Source: Lineus longissimus
Lineage: Eukaryota; Nemertea; Pilidiophora; Heteronemertea; Lineidae
Direction: 5' to 3'
DNA length: 64,000 nucleotides
NCBI RefSeq assembly: GCF_910592395.1
Contig: NC_088322.1
Span: forward strand, 8,861,431-8,925,430
A program made the translations under genes and the position numbers. Below the pieces are notes generated by a model. It was not told the DNA's origin. It made no database searches and saw only the letters and a program-made list of their open reading frames with translations. This document shows positions 11,427-23,700 of the stretch, piece by piece. Every line of letters starts with the position of its first letter. The stretch's first letter is position 1.

Positions 11427-14400
11427 TTAATCAACAAGTGCTCTATAAGATGTACTGTCATAATTTACACACTCCTGATATCCCTCTCTATTGACCACCA
11501 ATCCAGATCCTCGAATATCTCCGCCTTGGAACATACTGGTAATCTCAACAATCGTGCGTCTTCTGGTCTCCGGGACCTTAAGGTACGTGAACAACCAGAA
11601 GGCTGCAAGAAGAGCAGCGAAGGGGAGGAAGACGTAGTCGCCAAGGCCGCCCTGGAACACAATACGTGTACTTGATAATTACCTAACTGACCGAACTAAA
11701 TTACACGACATCTATATGATGGTATCCTCTATAGCTTTAAAGTAAGTATCCTGTCCTGCCATACAAGTGCTAAAGTAAATATTTGCATTGTGGGCTGTGA
11801 ACATGTACTGTGTGTACTTCCTCATCTTTGAACCACTCACTCACCCCTTTAACTAGGCATTTCTATGTCAGCCGTGCCATCACAAGCCGAGATTATCCCA
11901 ACCCCGCGGGGACGTAAACGCATTACAAATCATCATTATAATGACGACATTGTTCAACGAAGAATCGAGATTCCGTACTCTTTCTCAATTTATTTTCGAT
12001 AACCCCTGAATCGGCAGTGTTTGCGGACAAAGTCACAACTTGAATGTCAGGATAAGACAACTTGAAAGCTTAGAGTTATTATCTTAATTTGTTCTTGATT
12101 GTATATAACCAGTACTAATCAAAATTTCTGAAAATTCTGTGCTGGGGGCGCAGGGCTGACTCACTTGCATCCACGGGAAGATCATGCCTATTATAAAAGC
12201 AGACAACCAATTACAGATGACGGCCAGACTCACTGCCGCACCCCTGGATCCCTGCGGGAAGAATTCTGCAACCATGAACCACGGGATGGGCCCTACAAAA
12301 AGTAACGTAATAGACTTTTTTCAGAGACGCAATGGTACGATGGCTGAAATTATAACGGAGACTATCATTGGCGCCTGCCCTGTGTCCGCGTGGATCCGTC
12401 AGTCACTCATTCAAGCGATACATTTTAAAGAAGTGCGACTCTTGTCAGCAGCGTAATTTTCCTCCGGGTCTCTGGTTCCACTTGCATGCATCACAAATCG
12501 TCCAATATTGTTAAAAAAATAATCTCCTATAATTGACCTCAGCCCTGACCTCAATTTAAAAAAAACAAACCAAAAAGAGGTCCCCTCTCCCGTGAGTTTT
12601 GATTATGTACGCAACCTATGGGAAATAACTTTAAGACCGAACGCCCCACCTACATGTAGTTTTGAAGCACGAAACTCACTTCCAATAGCCACAGGCATCA
12701 GCATATTAATAGTTGTTTTTTCTTTATGCTATTCATTAGTTATTTATCAGTTGTTCGTGTGGCTGGGCTTACATTGAGTTCAATCTGTCACTTGTATTTT
12801 GTCACTTTAACAATGTCTGAGAACGAACAAGTCATTTCCAAAGAGCGGGCTTGGATTCAAGATGTCACTTTTTACCCCGTGACTAATCGAGTTTTTAGGT
12901 TTTTACAAGTGACAGGAGACAAGACACGCTAAGGGTCAAAGTGATGACAACTGACCTAAACATGATAAATCGTTCCAGTGTAAACCCAGCCTAATCTGCT
13001 GCAGATATCACTCAATGAATCTCACCTGGTCCAATCGCATATACCATCACATAGATTATTGTAAACACTATCAGTAGATAGGAAAACTCCGGCCACTGTT
13101 CCTAAAAATGGAAAGCAAAACAAAGATTCAAAACTCTAGCCTGACTTTACTGATAAAAACTGTTCACCTCAAAGACCACAAGACATATTTTCACCATATC
13201 TCAGTATTGCAAAGTCATTCTCGTAGGCGGTCAGGAAAATAAGACAAAGGCTCAAAATGATCAGGAACATGATGCCTAAATGATGATAATTCACAACTTA
13301 AAAACAAGAGTGATTTGCCTCACCCGTGTGACACGCTGCGAGAGATTTGTGCCCAGTTTCTTGACACGGCCTTTCGGCTAGGTTTTCATAGAATTGACTT
13401 TGTCACTTGTCATTCAACAACGATCAAGCCACTTCCAAAGAGCGGGCTACATAAGATTCACAATCATAACATTGTTTACCCTTATGTAATTTCATGTCAT
13501 GTTTTCAAGCCTTAGCCTGTAAACGTGACAAGTGATTTTCTTCCTCTCGCTTTGCATGGGGAAACTTATCATTCATTTCTGACTTCGGGTAATGTAGCAG
13601 TAAAAGTAAAGTAATAGTAGGAAGCATTTATTTACTTAACGAAATATATGCCTAACTAAAATATATAATTGTAACCATGCCTTGAATAGGAAGGAAATGG
13701 TGATAAGCATACTGGCCGCCCACATGCCAGCCAGTCCATACAGCTGCAGAGTCCTCCGTCCCATCCGGTCCATCACCATCATGGCGACAAATGTCATGAT
13801 CGCGTTAACGATGAAGACGGATATGGTGCCGTAAGAGGCCTGCTCTGGAGACAGATGCGCTGATTGGAAGAAAGAGGTCGAGTAAAAGGCAATCTGGAAA
13901 AGGATAGAAAGTTAAAAAATGGATATACGATGTTCTCACGTACATGTGATAATTAATGCAAATGGCGACTAACATTGCTTTTCATTGACCAGGCATTTTG
14001 GACTGTCAAGGTCTCTCGTCACATTCGCCTCCTCATTTCACCCTCTTGAAATGCGCTAACACGAACGGCGGAGCGAGTAGAGCCGCTTGATGTGACACGG
14101 ATCTGTTCCGATCAAGGTCCTGCAGTAATTTTTCTTTCATAGAAGAGCTTCAGAAGATCAGCCCCAGGATAGAGGGATAGCATACTCACATTCACAAACG
14201 TACCTCGCTCTGAAAGCTTACGTAGGGCGTTGCTGTCATGCAATGGTTTGCCTGGGGAGGGCCAAGATGCTGAATGAGTTTAGTTGAGTATTCTTGATCA
14301 GTCAGTCACAAAGTAAACACACATATAGAGAAAAAATTGCCAGGGCTCACGCACGACGTTTAGCCCTGATGGAGTTCTTTACCAATACATACCGCTCCTA

Positions 14401-17400
14401 TTCCCGAGAACTGTTGCGATAACTGCAGCATTACACTGACGATGGTTTGCTGCCGTAAATCTTTGTATTTGAAAAGACCCCCGATTGAAACCTGAAAATC
14501 GCAATTAAAGGAGAAATATCAAACAGGTACAACGCAATTTTATGTTATATGGCCAATATTCACCGATGATTTCACAAAGTGACCTCTCTGCAAATTTTCT
14601 GAAATTGAGAAACCAGCGCCATCTGAGTTGTACTAGCCATGTCTACAAATTACACATCAATTATCATGGTGATACTCAAAGTCATGTCAATTCTATAACT
14701 CTTTACCTTCTAATTCATGCATTTCGTGCCATTATGCTCTTTCATGTGTAATGCACAGAGTCATTCAAACTATACGAATCTTTGAGTGGAGTTTTCTCAA
14801 GATGAAAAATTTTGCTGTTTGTACACTAATTCGTGAAATCATCGACGTGTTCGCACACCGTCATTGGCTGCAAACTGATAGGCTACTGATGACACGATAG
14901 GGGATGTAGGAAATCTTTTTTAACTTTGTAGAATTTAAAAACTTCTGCATTTCATTCTCCTTCTTTTACCTTTGTCATGCGGTTATAGAGCGCCGTCTCC
15001 GCAATCATTTCTTCAATGTCTCTGCTGACGTTTTTAGTTGATCGAAGAGTTGTCAGTGCTGCAAACAAGATTCACTTCGGAAATAATAAAACACACTCTC
15101 TTTTCTATCATTGTGGCTGATTACAGTTCATGATTTTCTGTGGCTTGGTTGAATAAACGCTGATGACTTTTTGACGACGTTTTTGTTCTCAGGTTAAAAA
15201 ATCGGTTTGTTGCTTGATGCGCACATGCATTCAATTAATTTCGGCACAGCTTTGGATTCATGCCACAAGCAATAAAGTCACCATACCTAGAAAACTTTTT
15301 TATTGTAAAACGCCAAATACGACACGCGGACTTGCCGGCCCGAAGTTGCATGACACAATTAGCTATTGATTCATCTCCACGCCACCACCGTGCGTCCTAC
15401 CGCCGATGCTACACCATCGACGCTATGTTGCGTGATGGATCGAACTTTTCGGTATCTGAATTTCTGATGCAACCAAACGCAAACAGCTCCATCAACAACA
15501 TGCTCAAAAATATTACGACTAGTGCGGTTTGTTAGACATTTCCACCAATCGCGACTAACATCACTTACCTCTCTTCGCCCCTTCAGAGTCCTCTTTGGTT
15601 ATGAGCAGGAATCGTGGAGTTTCGGGACAGAATGGCATCAGAATGAGTTGCAGGAAGGCGGGTGCCATGCTGAAACCTAGGCCACGGATAAAAAATAATA
15701 TAGAACGATACGAGTAAGGTAGGCGTTTAATAGAAGACACTGACCCTTCAAATTGACAAATCAAAGTAAATTACAGATCTGTCTTAGACCGTTGTTTAAA
15801 AAGAGTTAAAAAAATTACCGAGATCTATCAAGCTTACCAAGAAGAGCTGGCCATAAATCTGCTGTCCCCAGGATGGACGGTAGGCCCAGTATCATGGACG
15901 TAAGAATGCCAAGAATTATTGTGAACTGGCTCAGACATCCTACTGCACCGCGTATCGACATTGGGGCGACCTCGGACACGTAAAGCGGCCCAATGGCCGT
16001 GCTGATTCCTAAAAGATTATTACTGGGTGTAGAGTCTTTCATTGCAAACGTGCGGTTCTGGACATCAGCAGCACTACAATTTTCCTAATTAATTTGACAA
16101 AAGGCCGGGTTTGTATAGGCTTAACGATGTCACGTGGCACGTTTCACGTGTCACAAGTCACTTGCCACGAGTATGTTCTTTCATTGACCGACTGATAAAA
16201 CACTCATAAGGCAAGGTTAGAGAGCAGGAAAAAGGACAACTTTCTTCACGTTCTCAAAGTGAAGTTCAAAAGTTTTAAAAGGCTCTTTCCAGAAGCATTT
16301 TTTCAATCAATGCCATCAATCTTTTAAAACTTAACGAAACATATTTTATTCATGGCGAATGGAATCGTGCTTCATGAAATTAATTTCCTTCAAAACTATA
16401 TCTTGAACGGACAGATATAACTTACCTGCTGAGAAGCCTGCTACAAATCTCCCTACGACCAACATCTCATACGACATGGCCGTCTTACTGAGGCAGAACA
16501 TTAACCCGGCAACGATCGTGAACAGGTTGTTCAACAACATGGCACCCTTCCTGCAAAAGGACCGAGAGAAGATGACACACCGATGAGGTTAAACTTAGCC
16601 AGTATGATACTTTAAGTTAGTAGCACTTCCCTTGGTTCGACAATATCAAGAAACAACACCACGAATTAAGTCTGTGAGATTTTATGAGATTCGGCACTTT
16701 CGGTAAATAATCGTTTTTACTTCTTTCATTTTGTGTCAGTTAACCTGTGTTGCCTTTGAACGTACATGTAAATCAGCGTAGTAAACTTACAGGTTAATCA
16801 TAGCTATACAGACCCCCCAATCGAATATCAAATTAAAAATGAAATTATGCGTCGCCCTAAGTAGTCAAGAATGGTGAAATAACGCAACGTCCTGCTGCTA
16901 AACTGAAATGTCTTTCAAATTTCCGAGCAGTCAACTGCAGAGAGAACTTCAAAGATGACGCTTATATGCCGAAGAAATACTATATTACTTGATCATTACC
17001 GTCCGAAATGATTAGCCAAAGGTCCGGCCGCCAATCCACCAAAAATTGCTCCTATGCAGAAGATGGACACAATGATGGCAAACAACCAGGTTAGCAAGTC
17101 GGCAGCAAGAGGTTGTCCGGTCCGGGAAAAGTGTACATCTCCCAAAAAGTCTTCAATGATCTAAAAGGAAGTGATAGAATCAAAGGTGAGGAAGCTATGC
17201 AGTTTAAATATGTTTTTGTAAGACAACTGCAGTGTACGGGGCCTTTTATCTTAACGTCAGCTGAGACCAGTGTGACTGACATAGAAAAAGAGACTTTAAT
17301 TCATCACCTTACAGTATATCGATTTTTAGAAGGCTTTATCCTTTTTTGTCGGTGGTCGTAAGATATTTTTTTCAGACAAGTGTTTTTCCATGTTTCTGCC

Positions 17401-19614
17401 CTTTCTTTCTTGAGATTTACAAGTTTCGTGGTGCGGGTGCGGGTCACTTAAATTCCGGGCTCAAAGTCAGCCACTCTATTATCGAAGGCAGATTTTACAT
17501 AGGATTCACTGTGGTACTTCTCAAGGCTTGTCACATTTCACTTGTCACGAGTCTGTTCGTTAATTGGTTTAGGCTTGAAAACGTGACATGAAATAACATT
17601 GGCGTATGTAGCCCGCTCTATGGAAATTACTTTAACGTTCTTAAAGTGATACGTTACAATTATTATCAATTAATGGGTACCGCGTAATAATAGTACATTA
17701 TGGTTGTCCACAAACACAAATTTACAGGCAAGAGTGGGTGCAAAAACATTCATTGCAGTGGGTGTAGAGCTAGCGATGTTGGCCGATTCTCCGGACGAGG
17801 ATTACGTTACAAGGGACACGTTCCATGTAAACTTATGTAAACCCAACCTAATGCAGCAGTCCGCTCTTTGATAATTACCTCTTCGTTCTTAAAATGACTC
17901 GTTACAAGGGACGACGTAAACTCAATGTAAACCCAGCCTAATGTAGTTCGCTCCTTAGAAAATACTAGACACGTTACAAGGAATGATGTAAACTCAATCG
18001 GCGGGGAGAAAATGCATGCTGAAATCGGTCAGCAGACCGGGCATTTTCTCAGGAGACAGTAGAATTTAGTCTATGCATTTAAGGGTACATGTAACTCTTA
18101 TAAACCTATTGTAAATCAATGCCACCAGTCTGTTCGAGCTTAACTGAAGGCACAGCATCCAATCATGTGTTTGAAACGTGTAATTAGGCCACAACCTAAG
18201 GATTTTTCAAGCTAAAAACTGGATTCTATACATGTAGTTTGGCCCACATAATTTCATTTTGTAATGTCAACCTACTCTAACCTCTTGATTTGAAGCGGAG
18301 TGATGGTGATGGGCATAATATATATATTTATTAATCAATATTGCTGAAATAGTCCCCTTATCGTTTTCATGAATTCAATCGACAAAACAACTGCTGAAAT
18401 GGTATCTTAAGATAATAACCTAAATTCTATTGACACTTGGTCTGCAGACCGAGTTCAGCATGCACTTTCTGCCCGCCTTAAACTCAATGTAAAATCCAGC
18501 ACAGCACGCGTACCTTCTGTGGTGCGTTCAAGACGCCAAGGTTGTACCCACTCTGGAAAGATGTACCCAAGCAGCAGGCAACGCAAGAAAACATGAGGGG
18601 ACGTGTCATGCCCTGAAATAGGACGATTAAATTATCAAAGTAAGACAAATGTCGTGATCCAAAAGGCGGCTTCCCTGGCATTCATCCATGGCATAACTCC
18701 TTATTTATCTTGTTTATTCATGTAATGACATTATAAATGATATCTGATCCATATCTGTATTATACTACGTATTGTATTGAATCCATTGCGCACAAAGCAA
18801 GTCGATTCATTATTCTGAAACAACTGTGTTTAGAATGAACCGCACATTGCAGTGTAAATAATGCACTATGCGCCAATGAAGCCTCGTTTTGAATTCAGCG
18901 GTTTGGGTCAGGCAGCCATAACTGCTTGGGTTGGTGCAAAATATGGAAGCATTTCAACTGATACCTCACTACCGTATTGATTGTTTCACCAAAACCGCTC
19001 GGGTGGAGCGAAAATATTGGCCATAAAATATTGGTCGACATCTTAGCTCCACCCTCGTGAGACAACCAATACCTCCAGTGAGGTATCAATTCCTTAAACT
19101 ATCATTAACACCAGCAGGTATGACAGGTGTTTTTAGAAACATAGGCTATTCAATACATTCTAGTATTCTCTGATCTATCTATTTAAGGCATCTACCATTA
19201 GATAACCGGTATAGGGTACTAGTTTATTGTTCCCCGCTAGCAATCCACGGGCCGTGAGTGTAGGCTGACCACGACTTTGTTCTCCACAGGTCAAGTTTAC
19301 GTAGAATGCTGTATGGGATGCCCCCTGATAACCCCAGCACGCCTCTATGAAAACTTATGATAACATTCGGTGTAGTGCTATACACTTAGGCCACTATAAC
19401 GATATATATCTATCAATTATAATTATAATACTTCGTAAACTATAAAGTCACTCACATGCACTGTTTCCTCCAAGCTTGGGAGCGTCGTACTTAAGCTGAG
19501 GCTGCGGTAATCTTCATTCACTGATGGGCCATTAGTTTTCCAGGGGGACTGCTCTTCCTCATCGTCCTCCTCCCGACGGCCGACTTCGGCTGTGGGCTCC
19601 ATTTGTCCATCCAT
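11427..19614 (-). CDS. SLC2/GLUT-family facilitative sugar transporter
   Basis: Family role: facilitated hexose transport across the plasma membrane by 12 helices. Exons in order are 19614-19456, 18612-18514, 17160-17000, 16550-16426, 16008-15838, 15676-15569, 15058-14970, 14491-14393, (optional 14251-14204), 13893-13681, 13101-13026, 12292-12165 and 11651-11427. Frame holds at every junction: 550 aa without the optional exon, 566 with it. Diagnostic motifs: QSGYNLGVLNAP in helix 1, NHFGRKG, VGRFVAGFSAG, YVSEVAP, PETPRFL, QLSQQFSG in helix 7, DRMGRRT, GPIPWFMVAEFF in helix 10 and VPETRRR after helix 12. The N-terminus is an acidic cytoplasmic tail; ATG at 19614 is the first in-frame methionine. 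The 13681 donor is GC rather than GT. Closest to class I GLUTs; actual substrate is unknown. Confidence 0.92.
12746..12993. repeat. MITE of the CACTTGTCAC family with TIRs
   Basis: This copy shows clear ends. The left GGCTGGGCTTACATTG and the right CAGTGTAAACCCAGCC are inverted. Inside are the family motifs CTGTCACTTGT, GAACGAACAAGTCATTTCC, AAAGAGCGGGC and ACAAGTGACAGGAGACAAG. It lies in a transporter intron between exons 13101-13026 and 12292-12165. Target site duplication is unclear. Confidence 0.6.
13310..13545. repeat. dispersed repeat (CACTTGTCAC family), intron copy
   Basis: It shares TTTGTCACTTGTCATTCAAC, CACTTCCAAAGAGCGGGC and ACGTGACAAGTG with the copy at 12746-12993. It lies in the GC-AG intron of the transporter. 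The ends are not clear. Confidence 0.5.
14204..14251 (-). other. candidate 48-nt optional exon in the transporter
   Basis: The segment is flanked by an AG acceptor (CCTCCCCAG) and a GTACGT donor. It is open and exactly 16 codons (ANHCMTATPYVSFQSE), phase 0 on both sides, so inclusion or skipping keeps frame. Inclusion would insert 16 residues between QQFSGIGA and IAFYST in helix 7, next to the QLS substrate-selectivity motif. Family members read straight through there. It may be a rarely used or regulated exon or a decoy. Confidence 0.4.
17500..18000. repeat. clustered copies of the CACTTGTCAC family
   Basis: At least two partial copies lie in the intron between transporter exons 2 and 3. 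The first (17500-17690) has TTCACTTGTCACGAGTCTGTT, GGCTTGAAAACGTGACATGA and GTATGTAGCCCGCTC. The second (17780-18000) repeats GTAAACCCAACCTAATGCAG, CGTTCTTAAAATGACTCG and GTAAACCCAGCCTAATG. A further partial copy lies at 16110-16200. Confidence 0.5.
18955..19093. repeat. MITE, second family (GATACCTCACT ends)
   Basis: The left end TGATACCTCACTACCGTATT pairs with the right end ...CCAATACCTCCAGTGAGGTATCA. The interior carries CACCAAAACCGCTCGGGTGG. A related fragment with GGAATTGATACC, CTGGAGGTATTGGTTGTCTC and ACCAAGACCGCTC sits at 24458-24510 in chitinase 2 intron 7. It lies in the first intron of the transporter gene. Confidence 0.6.
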
Positions 19615-20747
19615 TTTTATTAGGATACTGAAGTCGTGGAGTTGCAACGTGAAGGCACTTCGTCAACGCCACATTTTATGCTTGCATTTATGAGTTTGCC
19701 AGCATGCCGTTCTCGACACTCCAGTGGATCAGTTGCCTTATATAGACCTCGTCACAACTTATCTAAATAAGCGCCTAATTATCCCGACCTACCTACTCCA
19801 ATTTGCAGCCGATGACAGACATACCAAGTTACATATCAAGGAGTTCCAGACCTATAGGATATCCTTCCGACATGTCCGAACTGTTTCTTTTTTTGAAAAA
19901 TGTCAAGTAGTCTCGAGAATGTAGCCGAACCCTGCTATTAATTGCCTGCTAATAGCTAATAAAGTATTTTTTAAAAGAGAATCATGTCATGAACAACACA
20001 TTTAAATCTTTAGTCCAATTGGTCTTGCCGGTCTTACCAGAACGAAGGTAGAAATGCAATTTAAGGTATTTGTTAATCTCAATTACGCCGGGTCTGCAAA
20101 TTTCGAAAGGGTCAGGACGACAACCATTCGCACTGCATGCAATAATGTAGTATGTTGTACTCCTGCTGTTATCGAGGGCACCTATCTACGACCTGTCTTC
20201 CATCGATATATCGAATTGGGTTGAGTTGACATAAAAATCGATTGGCGAGTAAAATGATGTGTGAAAACTGCGAGAGAATGGAAAGCTTTGAGAACTTTAC
20301 CTAGAATGAAGATAATTCATATCTCCAAATTTAGAATGGGGAGTACCGGATATCGGGAAAGGGCCTGCAGTTGAAAGAAAAAAATTAAATGTTCTGGCAA
20401 AATGATTTGCATTCGCTCCTCCGCAAAGCCCAGAGCATCTGTTTTCTCTTCCAGGTGTTGGGTTCAGTTCCGATTCTGCACCATATCTTTAAGCTGTCTT
20501 TTTTGCGGGCCTGTCCAAAATCTGCATCAGACGACGGAAAGTGGGAAATGCGGATACGGATCAAAGCTATTAAAATGCTGATTAAAAACATACGGAAACC
20601 TTTAAAATGTTGAACTACTGACTTTGATCACGGGAACGAGCCAGATGATAACATTGGGTTATTCATATAAACATGAATTCGAAGTTTTCGACATTACAAG
20701 CTGCGAAACGTCTAGTGAGTTAAGGGGTTTCCTGCAAAGCTCCCAAC
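19615..20747. promoter_or_regulatory. shared upstream region of transporter and chitinase 2
   Basis: The transporter (leftward) and chitinase 2 (rightward) start codons face away from each other across 1.13 kb, so this interval must contain at least part of both promoters unless unseen 5' UTR exons exist. I see no clear TATA box at an expected distance from either ATG. Co-regulation is only an inference from geometry. Confidence 0.35.
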
Positions 20748-23700
20748 ATGGACCTATCCCTAGTTTTGGTCATCTTGGCCGGGCTCGTTGGCCTCGCAGG
20801 TAAGTGCATCCCTTTGCATGGAAAATGCATATTTCTCTTGATATTGTATTATGTTCTTTCGGTTAGTCTCTTATGTTGTAATGAACGCTTTTCTGTTTCT
20901 TTGTCTTTGTCCTTGTCTTTTGTACACACAGTTTAAACAGGTCACGAACCATCTCACAATATTCTAAGTATTGAGATCCAACAATTGCATAATAATAATT
21001 TGGCAAGTTTAAATCACCAAATCGAACTTCAAATAAGTGTAGCCAGGATTTCTAGAGGGAAGGTAGTTTTCGGGCTTTAATCGACTCCGCGGTCAAATTG
21101 ATAGATGTCTTTCGGCACTGGGGATTTTCACGGTCAAATTCAAAGGTTTTGTCCGAAAAGTTGGGTCATTTACAACCCCGAAAACCTTGCCTGAGCCTGT
21201 AATTCGCCTTCTCATGACCTTTTTCCTGAAATATAATTTTTCAGCCTGCGAATACAGAATGGTCTGCTACCATACGAACTGGTCCCAGTACCGCCCAGGC
21301 AAGGGCAAGTTTTTCCCAGAGGACATCGACCCTACGCTTTGTACCCACATCATCTACTCCTTTGCCAAGGTTGCAAGCGGCGTCCTTGCTCCCTACGAAT
21401 GGAATGACAAGGATGAGCCATGGTCAAAGGGCATGTAAGAACGGGAAGGGAAATTAGGGGATAGGATGTTTCTAAAAATCTGGAGTAGTTAACAAAATCT
21501 GTTCATAAAAACAATTGCTGATCGAGTGCCTTTCAACGAATGGTCTTGTCAATAGGTTTCGTTCGTTTTTTATTTCGTTCTGACTCCACAATGCGTCACC
21601 ATCGATAAATGAAGGTAAATGAAACCTTTTACATTTCCAGCAAAATCCAACATTTCTCGGTAGTATTTCAGAACGAAAACCATAAGGTTCATGATATCTT
21701 TTCACAATTATGATGATCAGAACCGCAGACTCGTTGATTTATAGATATTATCTCATACAATTCAACCATGTTAGATTTCCATACTTTGCCACATCGTTGT
21801 AACTTTGGCGATAACGGAATTTGTTCGAATTGTCTTTTGCAACGGTTATGACGCAACAGTCCAGACAAAATATTTTCTAGTATTACCCCGTGGAGGGGGT
21901 TAGGTTTAGGGTTAGGTACATGTAAACTCTTCTTGCATTTTAGGTATACACGATTCCACGAACGCATTAGGAAGGCAAATCCAAAAGCGAAGACGCTTCT
22001 GGCTGTTGGCGGCTGGACCCACTCTAGCAATGGTTTCACTCCCATGGTGGCGACTGCGGCCAGCAGGAAGAAATTCATCGACCACAGTATTAAATTCCTG
22101 AGAGAGACTGGCTTTGATGGTCTCGATTTGGACTGGGAGTACCCCGCAAATAGAGGTGGCCCGCCAGAGGACAAGGAGAGATTCACGACACTGTGCCGGG
22201 TAAAGGCTTGGTTCCAATCATAGGTTTTACCCCGCAGCGATGGTTGACATACTAAACTCCCCCGAGTGGTTATTTGGTAATTAAAAAACACCCGCTGGTT
22301 AGGAAATAGCTTTAGTTGATACTGCTTCCTTCCGACCTCGCTACTGGGTAATTTGAATTAGCAAATCCGCTGGGAGTGTAGTTTTCCTGCGGCGAAGACT
22401 GCAACGGTAAACATGGTAAGATCAGACCTATCTGTCCATAGTCGCATCCACAACAACGCCAGTGACAAAATGCATTTAAAAACTAACAATTAAAAAACAT
22501 TTTCCATTTATTTTGCATTTTGTAGTAATGATTTATATATCATGTTTTCTGCAGGAACTCCGAGCCGCCTACGAGGCTGACGCAGCCGCGAACGGCGGAG
22601 AACGCCTCCTTCTGAGTGCTGCCGTTGGTGTTGGCAAAACAACAGCAGATACGGCCTACAACATCCCTGAAATTTCCAAGTAAGTAAACCTGCAAAGGCT
22701 TTATAATGATGGCATATTTGTTTTGTTGAGCTATAGTCTTACGTTTAGATACTGAGTGAGTACTCTAACCGCGGGCTAAATTCCCTCCTTTTCATACCGC
22801 ATGGGTCTTCGTGGATATTTTGAACATGTTGAAGGATGATGAGAAAGGGAGAAAAAGTCCTCCGAATTTTGCTTCAGATTTGTGCAACGTACACGACGTG
22901 TACACGAGAACAGTGCTATACATGGAAAAGAGTCCACTGATTTGTTTGTTATGCAGGGTTGTCAATACCACTCTGACCTCTTCACGCTAAATCTCAAAAT
23001 GTGGCAATTGGATAATCCTTAACGTCTCTACAATAACGAACAGCGATATTCTGTCCTATACGGTATATCCATAAGGCATTCAAGCACCTGCAGTACATTC
23101 TTCACTTTAGCTTCTCTGCAGAAAACTCTGGGTTACCCACATTTCAGGTCTCTTGATTTCATCAACCTGATGGCGTACGACTTGCACGGTGCCTGGGAGA
23201 AGTTTACTGGCCACCATGCCGCCCTTTTCCCCAGAAAGGATGAAAAAGGCACACATCGGTATCTGAATCTGGTGAGAGTGCCAACCACAGCCAATGCATT
23301 CTTCTTAAAGAATTATTCCTACCTTGATATGGAGTGACTGTTCGAGGTTTTATGGAAAGAGAGACCAAACAGTTGACGATCGTACAATATAATGTTTTAA
23401 TCCCCGGATTACGCGCCCATCGCTGGAACGTATTTTGTGTTGAAAGGCTTCGCAGCAAGGGAATAGTTTTAACTTTTAAAAAATGAGCGAAGCCAAGGAA
23501 AAACGTTTTAAAATCTCCATTCAGATTTTCTCATTGCTTTTCTGGTTTCAAGACCAGGCTCTTTGAACTAATCTGTGGGGCCACCATTCAAGGGCTTTGT
23601 CTAAAATCCAAGAAGGCCTGCCCACTATAATACACCTTTATGTCATACGCTATATCCGCTGGAATAAAACACGCGCGAATTTATTTGAAGGTTACGGTAT

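Noticed and set aside
19614-19650. Upstream TTG start for the transporter
   Set aside because: The frame is open 11 codons further upstream from a TTG, but the ATG at 19614 is the first standard start and matches the acidic N-terminal tail.
21689-22291. 200-codon minus-strand open frame
   Set aside because: It is antisense to chitinase 2 exon 3, which has the GH18 catalytic motif and proper splice sites on the plus strand.
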